From: Streptomyces sp. NA04227
GTDB lineage: Bacteria > Actinomycetota > Actinomycetes > Streptomycetales > Streptomycetaceae
Reading direction: 5' to 3'
Assembly: GCF_013364195.1 (NCBI RefSeq)
Contig: NZ_CP054918.1
Coordinates: 3,089,001 to 3,153,000, forward strand
DNA: 64,000 bases
In this document: positions 1-7,776 of the stretch, one piece after another
How the letters are laid out: each line of letters opens with the position of its first letter
How positions within the stretch are numbered: the stretch's first letter is position 1
Notes under the pieces: model-generated
Databases searched by the model: none
What the model saw: only the letters and a program-made list of their open reading frames with translations
What the model was told of the DNA's origin: nothing
Position numbers and translations under genes: made by a program

Positions 1-1
1 G

Positions 2-466
2 GTGCTGCCCGCGCGCGGCGGCACCGTCTCCTTCCAGGTGTTCGCGCCCGATCACGTCTACCTCGACGCGGACGCCGTCGCCGGACCCTTCGGCGGGCGC
101 ACCGTCGCCGCGTACTCGCTCGACGAGACCGCCACGTACTTCCTGGTACTGCTCGCCCTGTGCGAACCCCGGCTGCGGGACGTCTCGCCGATGGCCGTAC
201 CGACCACCCCGCAGGTCGTCGAGCGGTTGCGCGGGCACCCGGCCTGCGCCCGGCTCACCGCCCGCGCGGTCAGCTCCCACATCGACTACCTCGCCGACGA
301 GAAGATGCGCCTGAGCCCGCCCGCCGGGGACGCCGAGAGCCGCGCGGGCCGCCGCACCGGCAAGCGGGAATCTCTCGTCGGCGTCGCCCTGCGGTTCGGT
401 CTGGTCCGCGAGGAACACCTGGCGCTGCTCCCGCCGCGGCCCCGCGGCGCGGAGGGCGGCCGGTGA
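2..466 (+). CDS. C-terminal part of an FHA/HTH-type signalling protein (5' end outside window)
   Basis: The frame is open to the window edge, so the GTG at position 2 is probably internal and the real start lies upstream. The visible 154 residues contain a mixed segment followed by a helical, winged-helix-like part (LAARAVSSH-type helix near residues 85-95) and a basic tail. The layout resembles the C-terminal half of actinobacterial FHA-domain proteins encoded beside Ser/Thr kinases, and a kinase follows 36 bp downstream on the same strand. The FHA part itself is not in the window, so this is inference from context. It could instead be an unrelated regulator. Confidence 0.55.
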   Translation: MLPARGGTVSFQVFAPDHVYLDADAVAGPFGGRTVAAYSLDETATYFLVLLALCEPRLRDVSPMAVPTTPQVVERLRGHPACARLTARAVSSHIDYLADEKMRLSPPAGDAESRAGRRTGKRESLVGVALRFGLVREEHLALLPPRPRGAEGGR

Positions 467-502
467 GACGCGGAGGGTGGCCGGTGAGACGGGGAGGCGC
501 CG

Positions 503-2182
503 GTGGGCGCGGCTGACGGCGACACGACCCTGCTCCTGCCCGGCGAACGCATCGGTGACTGGGAGATCGCCGGGACCCTCGGCACCGGCGGCTGGGCACG
601 GGTGTACGCGGCCCGGCCGGTCGGGCCCGCCCCCGCGTACGCGAGGGCGGAGGACCTTCTCGCGCTGAAGGTGCTGCCCACCGGCGGCCTCTCCCCGCAC
701 CAGGCCCGCAACGTCACCGAACTCGCCCGCCACGAGGTCGAGTTCGGGCAGCGTGCGGCCCACCCCCGGCTGATCCGGCTGCTCGACTTCTTCCGTGTGG
801 AGGACACCGTCCGGCCCGCGCTCGCCGGGGCGACCGTGCTGGTGATGGAACGCGCCGAACGCAGCCTGCGCGACTTCATCGGCGAAGGGCCGAGCCACGC
901 CCAGGCCGCCCGCGTCGTCACCGAGATCCTCGAAGGCCTCGCGCACCTGCACGGCCAGGGCTGGGTGCACGGCGACCTCAAGCCCGACAACGTCCTGCTC
1001 ATGGCGGACGGTTCGATACGCCTCTCCGACTTCGGCCTGGCCACCGAGCTCACCGGCACCAGCGGCACCCACGGCTGGGCCCTGCCCCTTGGCACCTTCG
1101 ACTACCAGCCGCCCGAACGCCGCCGGGCACCGCTCGGCGAACGCGGCGTACAGGTCCGTACCAGCGCCGACATCTGGGCGCTCGGCGTCCTGATCCACGA
1201 GGTCTTCACCGGCGGCGCGCTGCCGTTCGCCGGTTCCACCCCGCCCGCCCGTTTCGCCCAGGCGCAGGTGTACGCGGAGGGGCGCGCCCCGCTGCGGCTG
1301 GACGAGGAACTCCCCCCGTTCTGGCGCGAGTTGGCCGCCGACTGCCTGGCGCCGACACACGAGGAACGCGCTCGGCACACCGCCGCCGGGCTGCTGGCAC
1401 GTATCGGGGCGGCGGGGTCCGGGGCGGTTCACTTGGCGGGGCCCGGCGCGGCGCGCTCCGGCACGACGCAGCCCGGCTCGCCCGGCTCGCCCGGCTCGCC
1501 CGGCTCCGGCACGGTGCACGAGGCGGCGGGGCGGCCGCCGCTCTCCCGGTCGGTGCTGCTCGCGGCCGCGGGGGGTGCCGTAGCCCTCGCGGTGGCGGCG
1601 TCGGCGGCCCTCGCCTGGTCCTGGGACAGGGAAGGGCGGGGCGGCCACGCCGCCGACGGGGGCACCACACAGCCCGGCATCTCCCCGGCCGCCCCGCCGG
1701 TGGGCAAGGGGCAACTCCGGGTCCACAACGGTGAGACGCGCTGCCAGTACCCGGCCGGGCCCACCCGGGACCCCTCCTGCAGCCTGGGTCTCGCACGGGA
1801 CCCGCGGCTGCCGTACACCGCGGAGAACGTGGTGCGCACCCGGGTCTGGCACGGCGACGTCCTGCGCGCGGTCTGCGTGGAGCGCGAGGGGCTGCAGATC
1901 ATCGACGAGACGGACGCGAAGTCGGACGACTGGTACCGGGTAAGGACACCGGGCGGGGACACGGAAACGGCCTGGCTGCCCGCCGTACGTACCAAGGACC
2001 ACCCCGAACTCCCCGTCTGCGCAAGGCCGTCGGGGACGGACCGCGGCCCGGACGGCGCCCCGCACACCAGCCCCGGCGGGTCCCCGGGAGGCACCCCGCA
2101 CGCCACTCCCGGCAGCACCCCGGCCGGACTCCCGCCGACGCCCCGGGAGTCGTCGTCCGCCGCGCTCCCGCCATCCGCGTAG
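503..2182 (+). CDS. membrane Ser/Thr protein kinase with SH3-like extracellular domain
   Basis: 559 residues, GTG start preceded by GGGGAGG at 491-497. Kinase signatures in order: Gly-rich loop GTGGWARV, AxK lysine in LALKVL, catalytic loop HGDLKPDN (Asp158), DFG, and a PPE motif in place of APE. The usual HRD arginine is glycine (HGD), typical of non-RD kinases, so activation-loop phosphorylation may not be needed. A low-complexity linker rich in Gly/Ser/Pro is followed by one membrane segment (about residues 350-372) and an extracellular domain of about 110 residues with two Cys pairs that looks SH3-like, then a Pro/Thr tail. It probably acts with the upstream FHA-like protein as sensor kinase and phospho-Thr reader. 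Confidence 0.88.
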   Translation: MGAADGDTTLLLPGERIGDWEIAGTLGTGGWARVYAARPVGPAPAYARAEDLLALKVLPTGGLSPHQARNVTELARHEVEFGQRAAHPRLIRLLDFFRVEDTVRPALAGATVLVMERAERSLRDFIGEGPSHAQAARVVTEILEGLAHLHGQGWVHGDLKPDNVLLMADGSIRLSDFGLATELTGTSGTHGWALPLGTFDYQPPERRRAPLGERGVQVRTSADIWALGVLIHEVFTGGALPFAGSTPPARFAQAQVYAEGRAPLRLDEELPPFWRELAADCLAPTHEERARHTAAGLLARIGAAGSGAVHLAGPGAARSGTTQPGSPGSPGSPGSGTVHEAAGRPPLSRSVLLAAAGGAVALAVAASAALAWSWDREGRGGHAADGGTTQPGISPAAPPVGKGQLRVHNGETRCQYPAGPTRDPSCSLGLARDPRLPYTAENVVRTRVWHGDVLRAVCVEREGLQIIDETDAKSDDWYRVRTPGGDTETAWLPAVRTKDHPELPVCARPSGTDRGPDGAPHTSPGGSPGGTPHATPGSTPAGLPPTPRESSSAALPPSA

Positions 2183-2631
2183 TCCTCCCGCCATCCGCGT
2201 AGTGCCCCACCCGTAGGTCCTCCCCCGCCGTTTCCTTCGCCGCTTCCTTGCGGTTGCCCGGCGCTTCCTTCGCGGCGCCCCGCGCCTCCCCGCGCTTCCC
2301 CGCCGCGCTTCCTTCGGCGCCTCCTCCGCGCGGTCCCTCGCGTCGGCACTCCCTGTTCCTCGTCGCATTTCTCGTCGCAGCGGACGCTATCCGCACCGCG
2401 GATCGGCGGACCCCCGGAACTTTCCGGATAGCGCCACTCTCCAACGCCTGGCAGTTTTCTCCTCACGAACCCGAGAGGGCCGGGGACACCGGTCGTACGG
2501 GTCGCCGCACGGATCCGCCGAAGGGGGCGGGACCGGGCAGCACGGCCGTCGGGAACCGCGCCGTGAACGCCGAACCGCCGTAGCAATCTCCGCACCGATC
2601 GCCGCACCAATCGCCGTACCAGGAGGACAAG
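2183..2631. other. 449-bp intergenic region with repeats and a dyad
   Basis: No convincing gene. It starts with the second copy of a 20-bp repeat (2185-2203) and continues with CGCTTCCTT-type low-complexity sequence to about 2330. A perfect 9-bp dyad (CGCTATCCG at 2385-2393, CGGATAGCG at 2425-2433) lies 200 bp before the esterase start and may be an operator or hairpin. The strong AGGAGG at 2621-2626 belongs to the esterase gene. Confidence 0.6.
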
Positions 2632-3636
2632 TTGAGTCAGCACCGTGCCAGCCGCCGCTCCCTGCTGAAGCTCGGCGGGGGTCTCACCGCCGCTGCCGCG
2701 CTCGGCGCGGGCGGCCTGCTGACGTACACCAACACCGCGGGTGCGGCCGGTCGCGGCCCCGGTGACGGGAACGGTCTGCGCATCACGGACCGCAACGAGA
2801 ACGACCCGCGGATGTGGTACTACCGCTTCGCGACGGACGCGATCAGCACCGAGCCGCGCGTCAACGTCCTGCTGCCGGACGGCTACCACGACAGCGACCG
2901 CGCCTACCCGGTGCTGTACCTCTTCCACGGCGGCAACCAGGACTTCATGGAGTTCGACCGCCTCCCCGAGGGCGGCATCCGCCAGTGGACCGCGGGCAAG
3001 CCGGTCATCGTGGTCATGCCCGACGGCGGCCGCGCGGGCTGGTACTCCAACCCGGTCAGCTCCAACGCCGGTGCCCGCAACTGGGAGACCTTCCACATGG
3101 CGCAGCTGCTGCCGTGGGTGGACGACAACTTCCGTACCATCCGCGGGCCCGAGGGCCGCGCCGTCTCCGGCTTCTCCATGGGCGGCTTCGGCGCGCTGAA
3201 GTACGCGACCAAGTACTACGGCCACTTCTCCTCCGTCAGCGCCCACTCCGGCCCGGCGAGCCTGCGCCGCGACGGCGGCCTGGTCGTGCACTGGGCCAAC
3301 GTCTCCTCCGCGGCCGTGGAACTGGCGGGCGGCACCATGTACGGCGCGCCGCTGTGGGACGAGAAGCGGGTCAGCGACGACAACCCGGTCCAGCACATCG
3401 ACCGGTTCGCGGGCAAGCGGATCTTCCTGGTCGCGGGCACCAGCCCCGACCCGATCAACTTCTTCGACGTCGCCAACGAGACCCAAGTCCTCGCCGGACA
3501 GCGGGAGTTCAAGTCCCTGCTCGACCGGGACGGCATCCGGCACGACTCGCACGAGGTCGGCGGCGGCCACTTCGTCCGCCCGGACCTGTTCCAGCAGGAC
3601 CTGGAAGGCATCGTCGCCCACCTGCGCAAGGCCTGA
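2632..3636 (+). CDS. Tat-exported alpha/beta-hydrolase esterase (esterase D / antigen 85-like)
   Basis: 334 residues. The start is a TTG with AGGAGG 5 bp upstream, which fixes it. The N-terminus has a twin-arginine signal (RRSLLKLGGG) with a hydrophobic stretch and an AGAAG-type cleavage region, so the protein is exported folded. The nucleophile elbow is SGFSMGG with Ser182, and the C-terminal GGGHF gives the catalytic His313; the acid is probably an Asp between them. The fold and motif spacing match the esterase D/antigen 85 (putative esterase) family, which cleaves short-chain esters or transfers acyl groups. It is followed by a strong hairpin and then by two more secreted hydrolases, so this stretch looks like an extracellular enzyme cluster. 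Natural substrate unknown. Confidence 0.85.
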   Translation: MSQHRASRRSLLKLGGGLTAAAALGAGGLLTYTNTAGAAGRGPGDGNGLRITDRNENDPRMWYYRFATDAISTEPRVNVLLPDGYHDSDRAYPVLYLFHGGNQDFMEFDRLPEGGIRQWTAGKPVIVVMPDGGRAGWYSNPVSSNAGARNWETFHMAQLLPWVDDNFRTIRGPEGRAVSGFSMGGFGALKYATKYYGHFSSVSAHSGPASLRRDGGLVVHWANVSSAAVELAGGTMYGAPLWDEKRVSDDNPVQHIDRFAGKRIFLVAGTSPDPINFFDVANETQVLAGQREFKSLLDRDGIRHDSHEVGGGHFVRPDLFQQDLEGIVAHLRKA

Positions 3637-3655
3637 TCCGGGACTCCGGTGGCGA

Positions 3656-3701
3656 CCCGGTGGTGGACTCCGCCACGGGGGACCCCGAGTCCACCACCGG
3701 G
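3656..3701 (+). terminator. hairpin terminator after the esterase gene
   Basis: Perfect 15-bp stem (CCCGGTGGTGGACTC at 3656-3670 with its complement at 3687-3701) and a 16-nt loop, starting 19 bp after the stop. There is no T-run, as is common in high-GC actinobacteria. Confidence 0.7.
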
Positions 3702-3766
3702 CCACCGGGCCACTGGACTGCCGGACTGCCGGACTACCAACCACCCGACCAACCGAAAGCGAGCAC

Positions 3767-4567
3767 ATGAGCCGTCGCGTCATCCGTATCCTCGGCGCCG
3801 CCGTCGTCCTCGCGGGCGCCGCCCTCGCGGGCCCGCCCGCCCTCGCCACCCAGACCTCCGCGCCGCAGACCGCCGCGCCGCAGGCCACCCAGGAGCGCAC
3901 CGCGGTCGGCGGCGGCACCGGGCTCATCTTCCGGATGGCGCCGAGCCCGGAGGACGTCAAGGCCCTGCACGTGTGCACGATGACCGCCGTCGGCCGGGAC
4001 CGCACCGGCAACCTCGTCGGGCTCACCAACGCGCACTGCTTCATCGACGAGAACGGCAAGAAGCTCGTCGGTGAGAAGGTCTACCGGGACAGCTCGCCCG
4101 CCGGTACCGCCTTCGCCCCGGCGCCGCTCGACAAGAGCCGCCCCGACCTGGACACCGGTGTCATCGGCGAGGTCACCTACGTCAGCACCCCGAACAACCT
4201 GCTCAACTCCGGCCCCGACGGGCTCGACTTCGCCGTCATCAAGCTGGACGAGTCCCGCGTCCGGGCCACCAACAAGGTCGGCGACGTCACCATCGACAAG
4301 ATCGGTGCCCCGCCCGCCAACGGCACCCGGATGTGCAAGCAGGGCCACCGCACGGGCACCACCTGCGGCGTCAAGGTCGGCACCCACAACCAGTGGTTCA
4401 CCCACCTCGTGTGGACCGACGGCGGCGACTCCGGCTCACCGGTGGTCGCCGGGTCCACGCTGGTCGGCAACGCCTGGGGCGTACAACACAGTTCGTCGAT
4501 CCTCGACATCATCGCCGAGATGGACGACAACGGCGGGGTCGGCGCCGGGTTCCACCTGGACAGCTGA
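3767..4567 (+). CDS. secreted trypsin-like serine protease (S1 family)
   Basis: 266 residues with a Sec-type signal peptide (Arg-Arg followed by about 20 hydrophobic residues, cleavage after PPALA). The chymotrypsin-fold triad is visible: His90 in LTNAHC, Asp154 in LDFAVIKL, Ser222 in GGDSGSPV. Cys91 can pair with a nearby Cys, and a second Cys pair lies before the active serine (MCKQ, TTCG). The short propeptide (about residues 28-45) is Ala/Gln-rich. It is probably a secreted endopeptidase with small-residue specificity, but specificity cannot be read here. The Shine-Dalgarno is weak (AAAGCGAG). It lies between two other exported enzymes, each with its own terminator. Confidence 0.88.
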   Translation: MSRRVIRILGAAVVLAGAALAGPPALATQTSAPQTAAPQATQERTAVGGGTGLIFRMAPSPEDVKALHVCTMTAVGRDRTGNLVGLTNAHCFIDENGKKLVGEKVYRDSSPAGTAFAPAPLDKSRPDLDTGVIGEVTYVSTPNNLLNSGPDGLDFAVIKLDESRVRATNKVGDVTIDKIGAPPANGTRMCKQGHRTGTTCGVKVGTHNQWFTHLVWTDGGDSGSPVVAGSTLVGNAWGVQHSSSILDIIAEMDDNGGVGAGFHLDS

Positions 4568-4601
4568 CCCTTTCCCGGCGGCCGGTGCGCTCGGCCGCCC
4601 T

Positions 4602-4643
4602 CCCGTGGGCCCGGCGGCAAACCCCCCGCGCCGGGCCCACGGG
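4602..4643 (+). terminator. hairpin terminator after the protease gene
   Basis: Perfect 14-bp stem (CCCGTGGGCCCGGC at 4602-4615, complement at 4630-4643) with a 14-nt loop, 34 bp after the stop codon. Confidence 0.7.
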
Positions 4644-4794
4644 CCCCTCCGCTCCACGTCCCGCAGCGTCCCTCAACGCCGCTCCACGTCCCTCAACGCC
4701 GCTCCCGTACGGCGCACTTCGCACGCTCACCCGGCATCTCGCTCCCCCGGCATCTCACTCATCCGGCATCTCACTCACCCAGCAGGAGTGTTCC

Positions 4795-5520
4795 ATGCGT
4801 CGCAAACTCGCCGCCGCCGCTCTGGTGACCGCCACCATCGGTGCGCTCGCCCTTCCCGCCGGGGCCGCTCAGGGCGCCCCGCCCCGGCCCGACACCGCAC
4901 CCACCGCCGTCTCGGTGCTCGACCACGGCTCCGAGGCGGGCACCGCCGTAGTCGGCGACCGCAACGCGCCGGGCACCCGCTTCCACGTGGACGGTGTGCG
5001 GGCCGAGGGCACCCGCACGCTGGAGATCGACTACCAGGTCCAGGAGACCGGCTGGTGGTGCGGTCCCGCCGCGACCCGGATCGCGCTCTCGGCCCGCACC
5101 GCGCCGCCGAGCCAGGCCGACCTGGCCGCCCAGCTCGGCACCACCGAGGCGGGCACCGACCACATCGGCCAGGTCACCGGTGTCCTCAACCAGAACCTCG
5201 GCACCGGCTGGTACGAGACCAAGGAAATACCGAACGACCCGCCCACGCAGGAGCAGAAGGACCTGCTCTGGCAGGACATCGTCACCGACATCGACAACAA
5301 CTACCCGCTGGTCGCCAACATCGTCGCCCCGCCCGGCAACCAGCCCCCCGGCTACCCCTCGGACGAGACGATCTACCACTACTTCACGGTGATCGGCTAC
5401 GACGACGTGAACCGCACCGTCCTCATCGCCGACCCCGCCTCCTTCGGCGGCAACCAGATCTACTGGCTCTCCTTCGACCAGCTCGCCTCGCTGATCGCCA
5501 CGAAGGGGTACGCGGCCTGA
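4795..5520 (+). CDS. secreted C39-like cysteine peptidase
   Basis: 241 residues. ATG chosen because AGGAG (4784-4788) precedes it and a Sec signal peptide (MRRKLAAAALVTATIGALAL...) begins exactly there; an open frame upstream is a shadow. The mature domain has the papain-like C39 layout: Cys89 in GWWCGPAA, His195 in YHYFTVIGYDD, and an Asp in ADPA shortly after. No transporter is fused, so this is the stand-alone secreted type (Peptidase_C39_2) rather than a bacteriocin-processing ABC transporter. It is followed by a terminator at 5568-5597. Direct repeats of CTCCACGTCCCTCAACGCCG and of CCGGCATCTCACTCA lie upstream (about 4650-4780), with no obvious role. Confidence 0.85.
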   Translation: MRRKLAAAALVTATIGALALPAGAAQGAPPRPDTAPTAVSVLDHGSEAGTAVVGDRNAPGTRFHVDGVRAEGTRTLEIDYQVQETGWWCGPAATRIALSARTAPPSQADLAAQLGTTEAGTDHIGQVTGVLNQNLGTGWYETKEIPNDPPTQEQKDLLWQDIVTDIDNNYPLVANIVAPPGNQPPGYPSDETIYHYFTVIGYDDVNRTVLIADPASFGGNQIYWLSFDQLASLIATKGYAA

Positions 5521-5567
5521 CTATCCGCTGCCGATACCGCGGCCGACCGCTGCCGACCGCGGGCAAG

Positions 5568-5597
5568 CGCCGGGCACCTACGGGGGGGTGCCCGGCG
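5568..5597 (+). terminator. intrinsic terminator after the C39 peptidase
   Basis: Perfect 11-bp stem (CGCCGGGCACC at 5568-5578, complement at 5587-5597), 8-nt loop, followed by TTT. It separates the secreted-enzyme cluster from the peptide operon. Confidence 0.8.
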
Positions 5598-5914
5598 TTT
5601 GGGCGTGTACGGGCGGGAGTGACGCCCTCCGGGAGGGCGGTCTATGCGTACGAAATATGCGCGAGCGGCGCCCAGTTGACCGTGAAAACTCCCGGTGATA
5701 AACCTCCGGACTCCGCATTCGCGCGCGAGGAATCAGCCCTGCGGGAATTCCCGGATACGGATTCGGAAATTCCCGCGAAGCGCACGTAGGACGAGGCAGG
5801 ACGGCCCTCACCCGTTTGGACCAGACAGCGCGCGGGGCCCGGGATCTGCTGCGCATGGTGGTGCCGTGGGCGTCCGCATCGCGCGGGCACACACCGACAC
5901 TAGGAGATGGTCGT
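5598..5914 (+). promoter_or_regulatory. promoter and dyad upstream of the peptide operon
   Basis: No gene is supported here. TTGACC (5676-5681), a 17-bp spacer and TAAACC (5699-5704) form a sigma-70-like promoter. Downstream, a perfect 9-bp dyad (GCGGGAATT at 5741-5749, AATTCCCGC at 5768-5776) could bind a dimeric regulator or form a leader hairpin. The sequence is less GC-rich than its surroundings. The leader to the peptide ATG would be about 200 nt. Confidence 0.45.
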
Positions 5915-6097
5915 ATGCCCATGGAGTACACAGCCCCGGTCGACACGACCGGCCTTGGCACCGAGGTCGAGGAAATGCTGAACACCAGCGAAGCCGAAGG
6001 CACTTTCCGGGACTCCCGGGAGTGCGCGGGAGTAGTGCTGCTCGCGGCGCTGCTGCTCGCCTCCCCGCCGACTCCGCGGCCCAAGCCGACCCGGTAA
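5915..6097 (+). CDS. 60-residue hydrophobic peptide, candidate precursor peptide
   Basis: ATG at 5915 with an excellent AGGAG at 5902-5906. The peptide has an acidic N-terminal half (residues 1-36, several Glu/Asp/Thr), a single Cys37, a strongly hydrophobic stretch of Val/Leu/Ala (38-49) and a Pro-rich basic tail (51-60). This charge-then-hydrophobic layout is what leader/core precursors of ribosomally made peptides, bacteriocins or small membrane peptides look like. It is the first gene of a tight operon: the next ATG is 9 bp after its stop, and four larger genes follow. I do not recognise the family. It could instead be a small single-span membrane protein. No GG or other standard cleavage site is obvious. 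Confidence 0.6.
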   Translation: MPMEYTAPVDTTGLGTEVEEMLNTSEAEGTFRDSRECAGVVLLAALLLASPPTPRPKPTR

Positions 6098-6106
6098 CGG
6101 ACGGCG

Positions 6107-6820
6107 ATGGCGACCGAGCGAGCGGAGCGCCCCGAGGGTGCGCTCCCATTGCGCGCCGCGGTCGCCGAGGCTGCCGAACGGGTCGCTCTCGCCCTGCGGG
6201 GCGAGGGCGACCCGTACGCGCTCTCCGCGCTGCTGCGCGAGGGGGAACAGGTGGCCTCGGCCGCGATCCGGGTCCTGGGGCCCGACGCGCTGGCACCGTA
6301 CGCGGCCGGGAGCGGCGTGCTGCCGCCCGGCGGCGAGGACGAACGACTGCTGCTGACCACACTGAACGCCTACCGGCCCGGCGACGGGGCCTCCGAGGTG
6401 TCGGTGTGGAGTTATCTGGGGCTGCTCCGTGCCTCCCGGGCGCTGCTGCCCGGCGGGCAGTACGAGTGGCCCGTGGTGCCCCGGGCGGGCGCGACGTGGA
6501 TCACCGCCGAGCCCTGGCCGGTCTTCGCGCACCACGCCTCCCAGCTCGCGGCCTTCGCGCAGCCGGAGCTCGCCAAGGAACTCGCGGGTCAACTGGCGCC
6601 CCGCACCGAGGACTTGGCCCGTGGCTTCGTACGTGCGGTGCGGCGCCGCGACTGGCTGCAGGCGGCCGGGCTCGGGCGCTGGCTGAGCTGGCTGCCCGGC
6701 ACCCCGCCCACCCTCGGCCTGGAAAGCGGCCTTGTGTTCGTACGGCACATGGGCGGCGACGATCCGCGGGTGGCCCTGCACCTCGCCGCGGCCCGGCGGT
6801 TCGCGGGAGCCGCCGGGTGA
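6107..6820 (+). CDS. unassigned helical protein of the peptide operon
   Basis: 237 residues, soluble, Ala/Leu/Arg-rich and probably all-helical; no signal peptide, no membrane segment and no motif I can name. Aromatic/His-containing blocks (TWITAEPWPVFAHHASQ near residues 125-141 and DWLQAAGLGRWLSWLP near 183-198) are the most distinctive. Its start follows the peptide stop by 9 bp with a GGACGG Shine-Dalgarno, and its stop overlaps the next GTG by 4 nt, so it is translationally coupled to the DUF6895-like gene and likely works with it. Function unknown. Confidence 0.75.
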   Translation: MATERAERPEGALPLRAAVAEAAERVALALRGEGDPYALSALLREGEQVASAAIRVLGPDALAPYAAGSGVLPPGGEDERLLLTTLNAYRPGDGASEVSVWSYLGLLRASRALLPGGQYEWPVVPRAGATWITAEPWPVFAHHASQLAAFAQPELAKELAGQLAPRTEDLARGFVRAVRRRDWLQAAGLGRWLSWLPGTPPTLGLESGLVFVRHMGGDDPRVALHLAAARRFAGAAG

Positions 6821-7776
6821 GCGGGCGGACGGCGGCGCTCGTCCCCGCGCCGCTGCTCGACCGGATCACCGACGGCTGTCTCGGCTGGCTCCAGGAACGG
6901 CAAGAGGAGTTCCGGCTGCCCGCGTCGGTGGTCCACGACGCCGATCCGCACACCACCTTGAAGCCGCTCGGTGAACTGGCCGCCCTCAGCCAGGTGATCC
7001 GCGAGCGGCATCCGCGTGCCTCGGTCCGCGCCGCCGCCACCCGGCTGCTCGGCTTCGCCTGGGAACAGACCCGCGAGGGCAGGCTGTTCCTCGACCTCGT
7101 ACGGGGCGAACCGCAGGCCACCTACCCGGTGGAGTTCTACGGGGCGTTCGCCAGGGCCGGACTGCGCGACGAGTCCGTCGACGCGCTGCTGCGGGCCACC
7201 ACACGTACCCGGAGCTGGCGAGTTGCCCGGCACGGCGAGACTCGCACCCTTGCCGTACTGGCCGCCGAACGGCACATCGGGCTGACCCCGCACGCCGCCT
7301 TCTGGTCGGTGCTCGGCCGGACCGGGCTCGGTATGCGGGCCGAGCCGTGGACGCTGGACCGCTCGGCGGCGTACGGCATCACCCACGACGTCTTCCACCT
7401 CACCGACTGGGGCCGGGCCCGGCACCGGATGCCGGAGGCGCTCGCCGAGTACCTGCGGCTGTGGGTACCGGCCTGGCTGGAGTGCTGGCTGGAGGAGGAG
7501 CTGTGGGACCTGACCGGGGAGTGGCTGGCCGTTGCCGCCTGCCTGCCGCGCCCCTTGCAGGAACCCGTGGCCTGGGAGCGGCTCGCGGCCGCGCAGCGGA
7601 CGGACGGCGCGGTGCCGGAGACCGGCCTGCGCGAACCGGAGCCCGACGAGGTGTTCCGGGCCTGCTACCACTCCACCCTGGTGACGGCCTTCGCCGCCAC
7701 CCTGGCCCGCAGCGCGCCCAAGGAGCCCTCGGCCCCGGCGGCGGCGCACGCACGCGAAAGCGAGGCAGTACGGTGA
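6817..7776 (+). CDS. DUF6895-like protein, copy 1
   Basis: 319 residues, GTG start in a GTGA overlap with the preceding gene. It shares clear full-length similarity with the next gene: N-terminal LxWLxxxxxxFRL, TLKPLGELA, a central YGITHDVFHLTDWG block (two conserved His), VPAWLECWLEEELWDL, and LAAAQRTDGAVP near the C-terminus. The last block looks like the Q-x-x-D-G repeat of alpha/alpha-toroid proteins (as in terpene cyclases and prenyltransferases), so a helical barrel is plausible. I believe this is the family called DUF6895; no biochemical role is known to me. Cytoplasmic by sequence. Its position next to a small peptide suggests a modifying or carrier role, which is inference. Confidence 0.75.
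   Translation: MSGRTAALVPAPLLDRITDGCLGWLQERQEEFRLPASVVHDADPHTTLKPLGELAALSQVIRERHPRASVRAAATRLLGFAWEQTREGRLFLDLVRGEPQATYPVEFYGAFARAGLRDESVDALLRATTRTRSWRVARHGETRTLAVLAAERHIGLTPHAAFWSVLGRTGLGMRAEPWTLDRSAAYGITHDVFHLTDWGRARHRMPEALAEYLRLWVPAWLECWLEEELWDLTGEWLAVAACLPRPLQEPVAWERLAAAQRTDGAVPETGLREPEPDEVFRACYHSTLVTAFAATLARSAPKEPSAPAAAHARESEAVR

Noticed and set aside
2248..2583. 111-codon ORF in the gap before the esterase
   Set aside because: Built from CGCTTCCTT-type low-complexity repeats and ends just before the esterase ribosome site; no domain and no Shine-Dalgarno.
1429..4059. 876-codon open frame on the minus strand
   Set aside because: Antisense to the kinase, esterase and protease genes; composition is that of a high-GC shadow frame (Arg/Ala/Gly/Val), with no domains or ribosome site.
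5816..5914. Longer form of the peptide gene starting upstream
   Set aside because: The strong AGGAG at 5902-5906 serves the ATG at 5915; the extra upstream codons lie in the leader with the dyad.
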